64,000 bases of DNA from Propionicimonas sp020161015 (GTDB lineage: Bacteria; Actinomycetota; Actinomycetes; Propionibacteriales; Propionibacteriaceae): positions 1-64,000 of the forward strand of contig NZ_CAXWGX010000030.1 in NCBI RefSeq assembly GCF_964266745.1. The letters run 5' to 3'. The position numbers and the translations under genes were made by a program. Under the pieces are notes generated by a model. The model saw only the letters and a program-made list of their open reading frames with translations, had not been told where the DNA came from and searched no databases. Below, in pieces: positions 51,412 through 61,991 of the stretch (positions within the stretch are counted from its first letter, which is position 1; each line of letters opens with the position of its first letter).

Positions 51412-52656
51412 TCAGCGGTTGAAGTCGGCGAGCGTGGCCTTGGCCTGGTCGAGCCAGGTCTGGTAGGTGGCGATGGAGTCGTTCGCCTTCGCCGCGGCGG
51501 CCTTGTCGCCACGGGCTGTGGCCTTCGCCGCCTTCTCGGTGAGCTTCTCGATCTCGGCGGAGAGCATCCCGACCGTCTCCTCCGCCCGCGCACGGGCCTG
51601 CGGATCGGTCCGGCGCCACTCGTCCTCCTCGGCGCTGCGGACGGCCGACTCCAGCGCCTTCACCCGGGCGTCGAGCGTGCGCATCTGCTCGCGAGGGACG
51701 CGACCGTAGGCGTTGTAGCGCTCCAGGAACGAGCGGAAGCCTGCGCGCGCCGCGGCGAGGTCGGTCACCGGCAGAAGGCTGGCCTCGGCCTCGTCCAGGA
51801 GAGCGAGCTTGGCCTCGAGGTTCGCCTTGAACTCGGCGTCCTGCTCGCTGAGCACAGACGCCCGCGCGTTGAAGAACTCGTCCTGGATGCCACGGAACTC
51901 CGCCCACAGCTGCTCGTCGATGTCACGCGGCGCGGAGCCGGCAGCCTTCCAGCGCGTCATCAGCTCACGGAACGCGCCGGCGGTCGGACCCCACTCCGTG
52001 GAGTTCGCGAGCTCACGCGCCTCGGCGATGATCTCCTCCTTGGCAGCCTTCGCCGCGTCCCGCTTGACGGCCTGCTCGGCGAACTGCGCCTTGCGCCGCC
52101 GCGTGTAGGTCGTCCGGGCGGCCGAGAAACGGTGCCACAGCGCGTCGTCGGTGGCGCGGTCGATGCGGGGAAGTGCCTTCCACTCCTCCAGGAGCGCGCG
52201 GAAACGGTTCACCCCGCCGCGCCAGTCGTTGCCCTGCGCGAGGGTCTCGGCCTCCGCGACCATCCGCTCCTTGGTCTCGCGCGTGACCTCGAGCTGCTTG
52301 CTGCGCTCCGCCTTGCGCGCCTCCGCCTGCTCGGCGAGCAGCGGGGCGAGTGCATCGAGCCGGTCGACCAGCGAGTGCAGGTCGCCGACCGCGTTCGCCG
52401 TGCTCACCGTGGTGCGCACGGAGGAGATGCTGTGCCGCGCCTCCTCCGGTGACAGGGCTCCACCCCTGACCCGGGTCTCCAGCAACCCCACCTCCACTTC
52501 GAGTGCCTCGTAGCGGCGGGTGTAGAAGGCCAGCGCCTCTGCGGCCTCGACATCGGGAATCTGACCGACGACCCGCTCGCCGTCGGCCGTCCGCACGTAG
52601 ACCGTGCCGTCGGCGTCGACGCGACCGAAGTCAGCCGGACCTGAGGTGGAGTTCAT
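51412..52656 (-). CDS. DUF349 coiled-coil protein
   Basis: A highly charged, mostly helical protein of 414 residues containing tandem DUF349 repeats. Each has a tryptophan-bearing helical motif, e.g. FRALLEEWKAL, FRELMTRWKAAG, LWAEFRGIQDEFF and GFRSFLERYNAYGRV. The family is abundant in actinobacteria and its function is not established. ATG 52656 is preceded at 6 nt by CAAGAT, a relaxed -10, which argues against a 46-codon extension into the repeat region. It is flanked on both sides by repeat-rich intergenic DNA. Confidence 0.85.
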   Translation of the reverse strand: MNSTSGPADFGRVDADGTVYVRTADGERVVGQIPDVEAAEALAFYTRRYEALEVEVGLLETRVRGGALSPEEARHSISSVRTTVSTANAVGDLHSLVDRLDALAPLLAEQAEARKAERSKQLEVTRETKERMVAEAETLAQGNDWRGGVNRFRALLEEWKALPRIDRATDDALWHRFSAARTTYTRRRKAQFAEQAVKRDAAKAAKEEIIAEARELANSTEWGPTAGAFRELMTRWKAAGSAPRDIDEQLWAEFRGIQDEFFNARASVLSEQDAEFKANLEAKLALLDEAEASLLPVTDLAAARAGFRSFLERYNAYGRVPREQMRTLDARVKALESAVRSAEEDEWRRTDPQARARAEETVGMLSAEIEKLTEKAAKATARGDKAAAAKANDSIATYQTWLDQAKATLADFNR

Positions 52657-52749
52657 GCGCACATCTTGCCTGATCCGGCACGGTTTGTGGCAACGGCCCC
52701 CGATCCGCGGTCCGTGGACGCGGTTGCAGCGGCGTTCTCTGTCCCGGGC

Positions 52750-52933
52750 GTCGAGCCGCTCACGCGCGTGCAGCGGGCGTCGCCTGCTCCTCACAGTAGG
52801 TAGCCCACTGCTCGTCGAGGCTCTTCGCCGTCGAGCCGCTCACGCGCGTGCAGCGGGCGTCGTCTGCTCCTCGCAGTGGGTACCCCACTGCTCGTCGAGA
52901 CTCCTCGGCGTCGAGCCGCTCGCGCGGCTCGAC
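52750..52933. repeat. Two 80-bp direct repeats plus a partial third
   Basis: Units at 52750-52829 and 52830-52909 are exactly 80 bp each and identical at 73 positions. A third begins at 52910 but diverges after about 12 bp to give the perfect hairpin GTCGAGCCGC-tcgc-GCGGCTCGAC (52910-52933). They fill most of the 301-nt gap between the divergent DUF349 and hydrolase genes. No gene is seen in this gap. Confidence 0.9.
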
Positions 52934-52944
52934 GTCTCGTCGTC

Positions 52945-52950
52945 TAGGCT
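52945..52950 (+). promoter_or_regulatory. -10 box (TAGGCT), leaderless start
   Basis: TAGGCT ends 7 nt before GTG 52958, right after the hairpin at 52910-52933. It likely drives the hydrolase and hisS. Confidence 0.6.
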
Positions 52951-52957
52951 GTCGCGC

Positions 52958-53650
52958 GTGTTCCTGGCATCCTTCGCAACCGGCCAGTGGCAGGCCAACT
53001 GCTACGTCGTCGCCGCCCCCGGTGTTGCTGAGTGTGTGGTGATCGACGCCGGCCAGGGTGCCGCGCCGAGCATCCGCCAGGTGCTGGCCGAGCACCAGCT
53101 GCGTCCCAAGGGCGTCCTGGCCACGCACGGTCACTTCGACCACGTCGCGGACGCCGCCGAGATCGCGGACGAGTACAACGTCCCGCTGTGGATCCACTCC
53201 GCCGACCGTGACCTGCTCACCGAGCCCGCCGCCGGGCTCAGCCCGGAGGGCGCAGCGCTGGTGAAGCAGGCGCTGCGCTCCCCGATGGTCGAACCGGCAC
53301 GCGTGGAGGAGTTCGACGGGCTCACCGAGCTCACCCTCGCCCGCCTGCGGTTCAGCGTGACCCACGCGCCCGGCCACACCGAGGGGTCGGTCCTGCTCGG
53401 CCTCGACTACCGCGGACGCAACGCGCAGATCGACCGCATCGTGTTCAGCGGGGACGTGGTCTTCGCCGGCTCGGTCGGGCGCACGGACCTGCCCGGGGGA
53501 GATCCGCGCGTGATGGCTGCCACCCTGCGCGACGTCGTCCTTGCGCTGCCCGACACCGCGGCCCTGCTGCCGGGCCACGGCCCGCAGACATCGATGGCGC
53601 GCGAGCGCCTGGAGAACCCCTACCTGCAACCGGCGGCGATGAGGAACTGA
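52958..53650 (+). CDS. Glyoxalase-II-like metallo-beta-lactamase-fold hydrolase
   Basis: A 230-residue metallo-hydrolase. The zinc motif THGHFDH (His57, His59, Asp61, His62) is followed by the third ligand in HAPGHTEGS, the bridging Asp in FSGDVVFAGSVGRTDL and the last His in LLPGHGPQT. This pattern is that of hydroxyacylglutathione-hydrolase-like enzymes. Actinobacteria use mycothiol, so the thioester substrate is unknown. The GTG start is set by a TAGGCT box; a frame open for 118 more codons crosses the repeats and is rejected. Its stop overlaps the hisS ATG by one base. Confidence 0.85.
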   Translation: MFLASFATGQWQANCYVVAAPGVAECVVIDAGQGAAPSIRQVLAEHQLRPKGVLATHGHFDHVADAAEIADEYNVPLWIHSADRDLLTEPAAGLSPEGAALVKQALRSPMVEPARVEEFDGLTELTLARLRFSVTHAPGHTEGSVLLGLDYRGRNAQIDRIVFSGDVVFAGSVGRTDLPGGDPRVMAATLRDVVLALPDTAALLPGHGPQTSMARERLENPYLQPAAMRN

Positions 53651-54981
53651 TGGCACGTCCCAAGCCGCTGTCCGGCTTTCCCGAGTTCACCCCGGCCGGA
53701 CGGATCGTCGAGCAGCGCGTGCTCGCCAGCCTCGCCGACACCTTCGAACTCCACGGCTTCGGCTCGATCGAGACCCGTGCGGTGGAGCCGATGGAGCAGC
53801 TCACCCGCAAGGGCGAGATCGACAAGGAGGTGTTCGTCGTGCGCCGGCTGCACGCCGCCGCCGACGCCGTCGACGAGCTCGGCCTCCACTTCGACCTCAC
53901 CGTGCCGTTCGCGCGCTACGTGCTCGAGAACGCCGGCCACCTCACCTTCCCGTTCCGTCGCTACCAGATCCAGAAGGCCTGGCGCGGCGAGCGCCCCCAG
54001 GAGGGCCGCTACCGCGAGTTCACGCAGGCCGACATCGACATCGTCGGGTCCGAGACCCTGGCCGCGCACCACGACGTGGAACTCCCGCTGGTCACGCTCG
54101 AGGCACTGGAGAGGCTGCACATCGACTTCGGCATCCCGCCGGCCACGATGAGCGTGAACAACCGCCAGCTCAGCGAGGGCTTCTACCGTGGCCTGGGCGT
54201 CGAGGACCACCTTGCCGTGCTCCAGCGGGTGGACAAGCTGGACAAGATCGGGCCGGACGCCGTGGCCGACCTGCTCGTCGAGGAGGTCGGGTTGACCCGC
54301 GCCGCCGCTGGCAAGTGCCTGGCGCTGGCGGGGATCCGCACCGGCGACGCGTCCTTCGTCGACCAGGTGACCTCCCTCGGCATCGAGCACCCGCTGCTGA
54401 CCGCAGGCCTGGAGCTGCTGGCGGACGTGGTGACCGCCGCCGCTGCGCTGGTTCCGGGACGGCTGGTGGCCGACCTCAAGATCGCCCGCGGCCTGGACTA
54501 CTACACCGGCACGGTCTACGAGACGACGATGGCCGGCTACGAGTCGATGGGATCGATCTCCTCGGGCGGCCGCTACGACTCCCTCGCCAGCGACGGGCGG
54601 ACGACCTACCCCGGCGTCGGGCTGAGCATCGGCGTCAGCCGGATCCTGGTACCGCTGGTGGGCAAGGGGGTCCTCACCGCCTCCCGGCCGGTTCCTACCT
54701 GCGTGCTGGTCGCGGTGGACGCGGAGGAGACGCGCTTCGAGGCGATCGCCACCGCCACCCGGCTGCGCGCCCGCGGCATCCCCTGCGAGGTGGCCCCGAA
54801 GGCGGACCGGTTCGGCAAGCAGATCCGCTACGCCGACCGGCGGGGCATCCCGTTCGTCTGGTTCTCCTCCGGCGAGGTCAAGGACATTCGCAGCGGCGAG
54901 CAGTCGCCCGCCGATCCTGACGCCTGGCTGCCGCCGGACGCCGACCTCCGTCCGGCCGTCGTAAGATCTCCTCTGGCCTGA
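53650..54981 (+). CDS. hisS: Histidyl-tRNA synthetase
   Basis: HisS charges tRNA(His). The 443-residue class II synthetase starts with PLSGFPEFTPAGRI, shows motif 2 around FRRYQIQKAWRGERPQEGRYREFTQ positions, the histidine-binding ARGLDYYTGTVYE and the motif 3 region YPGVGLSIGVSRI. It ends in an anticodon-binding domain. It is coupled to the preceding hydrolase (TGATG), a common pairing upstream of hisS and aspS. The aspS gene follows after 26 nt with its own -10 box. Confidence 0.94.
   Translation: MARPKPLSGFPEFTPAGRIVEQRVLASLADTFELHGFGSIETRAVEPMEQLTRKGEIDKEVFVVRRLHAAADAVDELGLHFDLTVPFARYVLENAGHLTFPFRRYQIQKAWRGERPQEGRYREFTQADIDIVGSETLAAHHDVELPLVTLEALERLHIDFGIPPATMSVNNRQLSEGFYRGLGVEDHLAVLQRVDKLDKIGPDAVADLLVEEVGLTRAAAGKCLALAGIRTGDASFVDQVTSLGIEHPLLTAGLELLADVVTAAAALVPGRLVADLKIARGLDYYTGTVYETTMAGYESMGSISSGGRYDSLASDGRTTYPGVGLSIGVSRILVPLVGKGVLTASRPVPTCVLVAVDAEETRFEAIATATRLRARGIPCEVAPKADRFGKQIRYADRRGIPFVWFSSGEVKDIRSGEQSPADPDAWLPPDADLRPAVVRSPLA
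54962..54967 (+). promoter_or_regulatory. -10 box (TAAGAT) for aspS
   Basis: TAAGAT lies in the last codons of hisS, about 40 nt before GTG 55008. The intervening leader carries a ribosome-binding site, AAAGGA, about 7 nt before the start. Confidence 0.45.
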
Positions 54982-55007
54982 TTCCGGGCCTCGGAAAGGA
55001 CTCCTTC

Positions 55008-56798
<1,791 letters not shown>

Positions 56799-56810
56799 CC
56801 GGACACGAAA

Positions 56811-56854
56811 AAAGTGGACCGTTACCGCCGAACGCGGGGGTCACGGTCCACTTT
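56811..56854. terminator. 12-bp stem terminator between aspS and padR
   Basis: AAAGTGGACCGT (56811-56822) pairs perfectly with ACGGTCCACTTT (56843-56854). The A-run before the first arm becomes a U-tract for minus-strand transcription, and TTT ends the stem for plus-strand transcription. It sits between the converging aspS and padR stops and probably works in both directions. Confidence 0.85.
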
Positions 56855-56862
56855 GGCGTGTG

Positions 56863-57558
56863 TCAGCGCAGGTCGTCGCCGTTGGGCAGGTCGTCGGTGG
56901 CGAGCAGGCCGTAGAGCTTGCGGCGGGTGTCGGCGAGCAGTCGGGACGCCGCCTCCAGCTGCGCGGGGGTCGCGTTGCGGGTGAGCTCCTTCGCCGCTCC
57001 GGCCAGGGACGCGAACTCGCGCCACATCTCGCGGACCTGGTCGGGACCCCAGCCGGACACGGCCTGGTTGACCATCTCCCACGGGGGAGTATCGACGCCG
57101 GCCGCCGCCTCCCGTCCGCTCTCGGTGAGCCGGAACGCCTTCTGGCCCTGGTTGTCGAAGGACTCGATCAGCCCCTCGTCCTCGAGTTGTGACAGTGCGG
57201 GGTAGACCGCGCCGGGGCTGGGCTTCCACACGCCCTGGGTGCGCTCCGCCAGGCTCTGCATGATCTGGTAGCCATTGAGCGGTTCGTCGGCCAGCAGCGC
57301 AAGGATCGCGCTCCGGACGTGCCCGCGGCGGCCGCGCCGCGCACCCGGACCGCCGAACGGTCCGCCGGCACCGAAGGGCCCGCCGGGGCCGAACGGGCCC
57401 CCGGGTCCGAAGGGGCCACCGGGGCCGAACGGGCCCTCGGGACCCATGGCGCCCATCGGGGGGACGCCGTGCCCGTGCCAGCCGCGGTGCCCGCCGCGAC
57501 GCCGTCCCCGGGGACCGTCGCCCCAGGCCTCACTGTCATAGCGATCGTCGTTCATCAT
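56863..57558 (-). CDS. PadR-family regulator with Gly/Pro-rich N-terminal repeats
   Basis: A PadR-type repressor of 231 residues. The winged-helix DNA-binding domain (ILALLADEPLNGYQIMQSL, then SPGAVYPALSQLEDEGLI) is followed by a helical dimerisation part. Before it lies an unusual stretch of about 70 residues rich in Gly, Pro and His, with repeated GPFGPGG units. Two adjacent ATGs (57558 and 57555) follow AGGGAG; I take the first. It is divergent from an MFS exporter, with a palindrome between them, so it likely represses that exporter and itself until a ligand binds. Confidence 0.88.
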   Translation of the reverse strand: MMNDDRYDSEAWGDGPRGRRRGGHRGWHGHGVPPMGAMGPEGPFGPGGPFGPGGPFGPGGPFGAGGPFGGPGARRGRRGHVRSAILALLADEPLNGYQIMQSLAERTQGVWKPSPGAVYPALSQLEDEGLIESFDNQGQKAFRLTESGREAAAGVDTPPWEMVNQAVSGWGPDQVREMWREFASLAGAAKELTRNATPAQLEAASRLLADTRRKLYGLLATDDLPNGDDLR

Positions 57559-57585
57559 GATTCTCCCTGTATCGTCGTAACGTAT

Positions 57586-57597
57586 TCGATATATCGA
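57586..57597. promoter_or_regulatory. Candidate PadR operator palindrome
   Basis: TCGATATATCGA is a perfect 12-bp palindrome in an AT-rich patch unlike its GC-rich surroundings. It lies about 28 nt upstream of padR and about 60 nt upstream of the MFS gene, placed to control both. Confidence 0.65.
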
Positions 57598-57643
57598 TGA
57601 TAGGCACACCGGTGTCGCTACGCAACACCACCGAGAGCCGGGT

Positions 57644-57649
57644 TAGGGT
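57644..57649 (+). promoter_or_regulatory. -10 box (TAGGGT), leaderless start
   Basis: TAGGGT ends 6 nt before GTG 57656 of the MFS gene, predicting transcription from the start codon. Confidence 0.55.
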
Positions 57650-57655
57650 GAGCGG

Positions 57656-58912
57656 GTGTCCAGAACCGCCGGCGGAAGACTGGGCCCGGCGTTCACCAAC
57701 CTGTGGGTGGCCAGCCTGGCCAGCAACCTCGGCGACGGCATCGCCCGCACGGCGATGCCCCTGCTGGCCGCACGCCTCACCGACGACGCGCTGCTGATCT
57801 CGGGGATCGCCGCCCTGGCGATGCTGCCGTGGCTGCTCTTCGCGCTGCCGTCGGGCATCGCCATCGACCGGATGGACCGTCGGCTGGCCCTCGCTCTGGC
57901 CCAGGCCGTCCGCGTCACTCTCGGGATCCTCCTGATCGTGCTCACGGCGAGCGGCGCGCTGACGATCTGGTGGCTGTACCTGGTGATCTTCGTCTACGGG
58001 GCGTTCGAGACCCTGTACGACGGGGCGGCCCGTGCGATCCCGCCGAGCATCGTCGACACCGCCGACCTGCCCCGCGCGAACGGACGGATCGAGGCCGGCG
58101 AGCAGGTGATGCAGAGCTTCGTGTCCGGACCGTTCACGTCGGCGCTCTTCGCCGTCTCGGTCCTCATCCCGCTCGGCACCAACGTCGCTGCGTTCGCCCT
58201 CGCCGGGGTCCTCGCCCTCCTGCTGCCGCGCGCCGCGTCCGGACGGCAGCACGTGCATCCCGACGATGCCGGCGTCGCGTGGTACCGGCAGTTCGCGGAC
58301 GGCTGGCGCTTCCTGCGCGCCAACCGGATGCTGGTGGTGCTCTGGCTCACGTCCACCGCTGCGGGCATCTTCGTCCAGCTGGCCTTCGCGAGCTTCGTGC
58401 TGTTCGTGCTCGGGCCGCTGGGAGTGCCGGAGGCGTGGTTCGGCCTGTTCATGCTGAGCGGGGCCGTGGGCGGCATCGCGGGCTCGCTGGTCACCGACCG
58501 CCTCAAGCGACGCTTCCACAGCGGCCCGGTCATGGCATGGTCGACGCTGTTCACCGGGCTCGCGCTGCTGGTGATGGGCCTGTGGCCGAACGTGTGGGTG
58601 GTGGTCGCGGCCAACGCCGTCGTGGCCGGCGCGATCGTGTGCTGGAACGTCCTGGTCATCTCCCTGCGCCAGGCGATCATCCCGATCCGCCTCTTCGGAC
58701 GCGTGCAGGGCACCTGGCGGACGCTGCTGTGGGGCGCGATGCCCGTGGGCAGCCTGCTCGGGGGACTCATCGGCCGCGTCGACCTGGCGCTCCCGTTCGT
58801 GGTCGGCGGGGGCCTGACGGCCGTGCTCGCGCTGGCCGCCTTCCCGTTCTACCGCCGCCTGCCCGATCCGGAGGACGTCGTCGCCGCCGGCACGGTCGGC
58901 CCGGCGGTGTAG
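57656..58912 (+). CDS. MFS exporter (EntS/TetA(V)-like)
   Basis: A 418-residue major facilitator with about 12 helices. The N-terminal LGPAFTNLWVASLASNLGDGIARTAMPL and the loop motif GIAIDRMDRR resemble the EntS/MFS_3 type, and VTDRLKRRF is in the cytoplasmic loop of the second half. Such proteins export siderophores or drugs; the substrate is unknown. Being divergent from padR suggests a drug or aromatic-compound pump under PadR control. GTG start with TAGGGT 6 nt upstream. Confidence 0.82.
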   Translation: MSRTAGGRLGPAFTNLWVASLASNLGDGIARTAMPLLAARLTDDALLISGIAALAMLPWLLFALPSGIAIDRMDRRLALALAQAVRVTLGILLIVLTASGALTIWWLYLVIFVYGAFETLYDGAARAIPPSIVDTADLPRANGRIEAGEQVMQSFVSGPFTSALFAVSVLIPLGTNVAAFALAGVLALLLPRAASGRQHVHPDDAGVAWYRQFADGWRFLRANRMLVVLWLTSTAAGIFVQLAFASFVLFVLGPLGVPEAWFGLFMLSGAVGGIAGSLVTDRLKRRFHSGPVMAWSTLFTGLALLVMGLWPNVWVVVAANAVVAGAIVCWNVLVISLRQAIIPIRLFGRVQGTWRTLLWGAMPVGSLLGGLIGRVDLALPFVVGGGLTAVLALAAFPFYRRLPDPEDVVAAGTVGPAV

Positions 58913-58915
58913 CGT
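58910..58915 (+). promoter_or_regulatory. -10 box (TAGCGT) overlapping the MFS stop codon
   Basis: The TAG stop of the MFS gene (58910-58912) is also the first half of TAGCGT, which ends 7 nt before GTG 58923 of rarA. The two genes are 10 nt apart, yet rarA can have its own leaderless promoter. Confidence 0.55.
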
Positions 58916-58922
58916 CGCAGCC

Positions 58923-60320
58923 GTGGACACCGACCTCTTCGGCAACCCCGTTCCCGCACCCGGCGGCGCGGGGGCGGACGCGCCCGTCCCGGGCGGATCA
59001 CTGAGCACCGCGGGGCACGTCGACACCCCGCTCGCGGTGAGGATGCGTCCGCGCACCGTCGACGAGATCGTCGGGCAGGACCACCTGCTGGCTGCCGGTT
59101 CGCCGCTGCGCCGGCTGGCAGGGGGCCGGACCGCGATGTCGGTCTTCCTGTGGGGTCCGCCGGGGGTCGGCAAGACGACCATTGCCGCGGTGGTGTCCGC
59201 CTCCGGCGAGCGCCGGTTCGTGGAGCTGTCCGCGGTCACCGCCGGCGTCCGGGAGGTGCGCGCCGCGCTGGCCGACGCCCAGCGCGAGCTGGCCCGCGGG
59301 GTGGGCACGGTGCTGTTCGTCGACGAGGTGCACCGGTTCTCCAAGGCCCAGCAGGACGTCCTGCTGCCGGCGGTCGAGAACCGCCTGGTGACACTGATCG
59401 CCGCGACCACGGAGAACCCGTCGTTCTCGGTGATCTCGCCGCTGCTGAGCCGCTCGCTGCTGCTGACGCTGAAGCCGCTCACCGACGCCGACATCGGCCT
59501 GCTGCTGGACCGGGCGCTCTCCGACGAGCGCGGGCTGGCCGGGCAGTACCGGTTGAGCACGGACGCCCGGTCGGCGCTGCTGAGGTTCGCCGGTGGGGAC
59601 GCCCGGCGCGCCCTCACCTACCTGGAGGAGGCGGCCGCGGGCGCCGCTGCCCAGGGAACGCAGGAGATCGGCTCCGAGACCGTGTCCGCGGCGGTCGACA
59701 AGGCGGCCGTCCGCTACGACCGCGCGGGCGACCAGCACTACGACGTCATCAGCGCGTTCATCAAGAGCCTGCGCGGGTCGGACGTGCAGGCGGCGCTGCA
59801 CTACCTCGCGCGGATGATCGAGGCGGGCGAGGACCCCCGCTTCATCGCCCGCCGGCTGGTGATCCTCGCCAGCGAGGACATCGGCCTGGCGGCGCCGTCG
59901 GTGCTCCAGACCTGCGTCGCGGCAGCCCAGGCCGTCCAGCTCATCGGGATGCCCGAGGCGAGGATCAACCTCGCCCAGGCGGTGATCGCCTGCGCACTGG
60001 CGCCGAAGTCGAACGCTGTCATCACCGCCGTCGACGCGGCGATCGCCGACGTCCGGCAAGGAAGGATCGGCACGGTGCCGCCGCACCTGCGTGACGCGCA
60101 CTACCCGGGCGCGCGGAGCCTCGGGCACGGCACCGGCTACCAGTACGCCCACGACGCGCCCCACGGTGTCGCAGCCCAGCAGTACCTGCCGGACGAGCTG
60201 ACCGGCGCCCGCTACTACACGCCCACCGAGCACGGCAACGAGGCCGCCCTGGCCGAGCGGTTGCGGGTGCTGGAGGGCCTGCTCGGTCGTGATGGGGATG
60301 ACGCCGCCACCACCGGCTGA
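58923..60320 (+). CDS. rarA: Replication-associated recombination protein A
   Basis: RarA (MgsA) is an AAA+ ATPase related to clamp loaders and RuvB that acts at stalled forks. The 465-residue protein starts MDTDLFGNP, a typical RarA N-terminus, then LAVRMRPRTVDEIVGQDHLL, Walker A GPPGVGKTTIA, Walker B LFVDEVHRF, sensor I AATTENPSF and the C-terminal tetramerisation domain. GTG start directly after the MFS gene. No SOS box was seen upstream. Confidence 0.93.
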   Translation: MDTDLFGNPVPAPGGAGADAPVPGGSLSTAGHVDTPLAVRMRPRTVDEIVGQDHLLAAGSPLRRLAGGRTAMSVFLWGPPGVGKTTIAAVVSASGERRFVELSAVTAGVREVRAALADAQRELARGVGTVLFVDEVHRFSKAQQDVLLPAVENRLVTLIAATTENPSFSVISPLLSRSLLLTLKPLTDADIGLLLDRALSDERGLAGQYRLSTDARSALLRFAGGDARRALTYLEEAAAGAAAQGTQEIGSETVSAAVDKAAVRYDRAGDQHYDVISAFIKSLRGSDVQAALHYLARMIEAGEDPRFIARRLVILASEDIGLAAPSVLQTCVAAAQAVQLIGMPEARINLAQAVIACALAPKSNAVITAVDAAIADVRQGRIGTVPPHLRDAHYPGARSLGHGTGYQYAHDAPHGVAAQQYLPDELTGARYYTPTEHGNEAALAERLRVLEGLLGRDGDDAATTG

Positions 60321-60365
60321 GACCCGGCGAGGAACCGCGCGCCGTGCCTGCGAGATCGGGCCGGA

Positions 60366-61907
60366 ATGAAACCGGCGACGCGGAGGTTGCCCGAGGACGT
60401 GACTCCTGCTTCCCGACCCTGGCCGGCCCTGTGGGCGCTGGTGGTGGGCTTCTTCATGATCCTGGTGGACACGACGATCGTCTCCGTGGCCAACCCCCGG
60501 ATCATGCAGGGGCTGGACGCCGACATCAACTCCGTCATCTGGGTGACCAGCGCCTACCTGCTGGCCTATGCCGTCCCCCTCCTGGTCACCGGACGCCTCG
60601 GTGACCGGTTCGGACCCAAGCGGATCTACCTGATCGGGCTCGTGGTCTTCACCGTGTCCTCGGCGTGGTGCGGCCTGGCCGGTTCGATCGAGATGCTGAT
60701 CGCCGCGCGCGCCGTCCAGGGCCTGGGGGCCGCGCTGCTGACCCCCCAGACGATGGCCGTGATCACCCGGACGTTCCCTCCGCACGACCGCGGCCGCGCG
60801 ATGAGCCTGTGGGGCGCCACCGCCGCGGTGGCCACCCTCGTGGGGCCGGTGCTGGGCGGCCTCCTGGTGGACAGCCTGGGCTGGGAGTGGATCTTCTTCG
60901 TCAACGTCCCCGTGGGCATCGTCGGCTTCCTTCTGGCCTGGCGCCTGGTGCCCACCCTCGAGACGCACAGCCACCAGTTCGACATCCCCGGGGTCGTGTT
61001 GTGGGCGATCGGCATGTCCTGCCTCGTCTTCGGCATCCAGGAGGGTGAGACCTTCGACTGGGGCACGATCTGGGGCCCGGTGAACGTGTGGAGCCTGATC
61101 GGCCTCGGCGTCGCCGTGCTCGGGGTGTTCCTGTGGTGGCAACGGCGCGGACGCGGGGAGCCGCTGCTGCCCCTGAGGCTGTTCTCCGACCGCAACTTCT
61201 CCCTCGGCAACGCGGCGATCGCCATGGTCGGCATCGCGGTGACGTCCAACGCCCTTCCGCTGGTCTTCTACTACCAGCTCGTCCTCGGGTTCACCCCGAC
61301 CAGGGCCGCGCTCCAGCTGGTGCCCATGGCCCTGTTCTCCGGAGTGCTGGCGCCCGTGGTGGGGCGTCTGGTCGACCGGGTGCATCCGCGCTACCTCGCC
61401 ACGGCGGGGCTGCTGATGATGGCCGCGTCCATGCTGTGGTACGCGGTCTGGCTCGTCCCCGACGAGTCCCTGTGGTGGCGGCTGCTGTTCCCGAGCGCGC
61501 TGATGGGCATCGGCAGCGCGTTCACCTGGTCGCCGATCGGGACGACCACCACCTACAACCTCGCACCGGCGGACGCGGGCGCCGGCTCTGGCGTGTACAA
61601 CTCGGTGCGGCAGGTGGGTTCGGTGCTGGGCAGCGCGGCGATCGCCGCACTGATCCAGGCCCGGCTGGCGGCCAGCCTGCCCGGCGGCGCGGCGGCGGGG
61701 GCGAGTGCAGAGACCAGCGGGCAGCTGCCGGAGGCCCTGCGGGCGGGCTTCACCTCCGCGATGGCCACCAGCATGCTCCTGCCGGCCCTCGCTGCGCTCG
61801 CGGGGGCGCTGGTGAGCGCCTTCTTCGTGCGGCGCACCACCACCCACGCCTGGGGCACGGCTCCCCGCGCGAGCGTGGCACCGGCCGGGGCCGACGCCGC
61901 CCGCTGA
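60366..61907 (+). CDS. DHA2-family (14-helix) drug exporter
   Basis: A 513-residue EmrB/QacA-type major facilitator. It has about 14 helices, the first-loop motif GRLGDRFGPKR, the antiporter motif C region WGATAAVATLVGPVLGGLL, and an acidic residue in helix 1 (LVDTTIVSVANP) typical of DHA2 pumps. These export organic cations or antibiotics with proton exchange; the substrate cannot be told from sequence. It begins 45 nt after rarA, with no regulator beside it and no membrane-fusion partner, as expected for an actinobacterium. Confidence 0.86.
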   Translation: MKPATRRLPEDVTPASRPWPALWALVVGFFMILVDTTIVSVANPRIMQGLDADINSVIWVTSAYLLAYAVPLLVTGRLGDRFGPKRIYLIGLVVFTVSSAWCGLAGSIEMLIAARAVQGLGAALLTPQTMAVITRTFPPHDRGRAMSLWGATAAVATLVGPVLGGLLVDSLGWEWIFFVNVPVGIVGFLLAWRLVPTLETHSHQFDIPGVVLWAIGMSCLVFGIQEGETFDWGTIWGPVNVWSLIGLGVAVLGVFLWWQRRGRGEPLLPLRLFSDRNFSLGNAAIAMVGIAVTSNALPLVFYYQLVLGFTPTRAALQLVPMALFSGVLAPVVGRLVDRVHPRYLATAGLLMMAASMLWYAVWLVPDESLWWRLLFPSALMGIGSAFTWSPIGTTTTYNLAPADAGAGSGVYNSVRQVGSVLGSAAIAALIQARLAASLPGGAAAGASAETSGQLPEALRAGFTSAMATSMLLPALAALAGALVSAFFVRRTTTHAWGTAPRASVAPAGADAAR

Positions 61908-61948
61908 CCCGCCGCGCTGCACCCGCGCATGCCGGGACGCGCAGCCGG

Positions 61949-61954
61949 TACTCT
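61949..61954 (+). promoter_or_regulatory. -10 box (TACTCT) for the DUF948 gene
   Basis: TACTCT lies 37 nt before ATG 61992, leaving a leader with a GAGG ribosome-binding site (61982-61985). It could also serve the coupled downstream gene and perhaps alaS. Confidence 0.4.
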
Positions 61955-61991
61955 TGCCGAGGTACCAGTCGACCAGACAGCGAGGTAGCCC

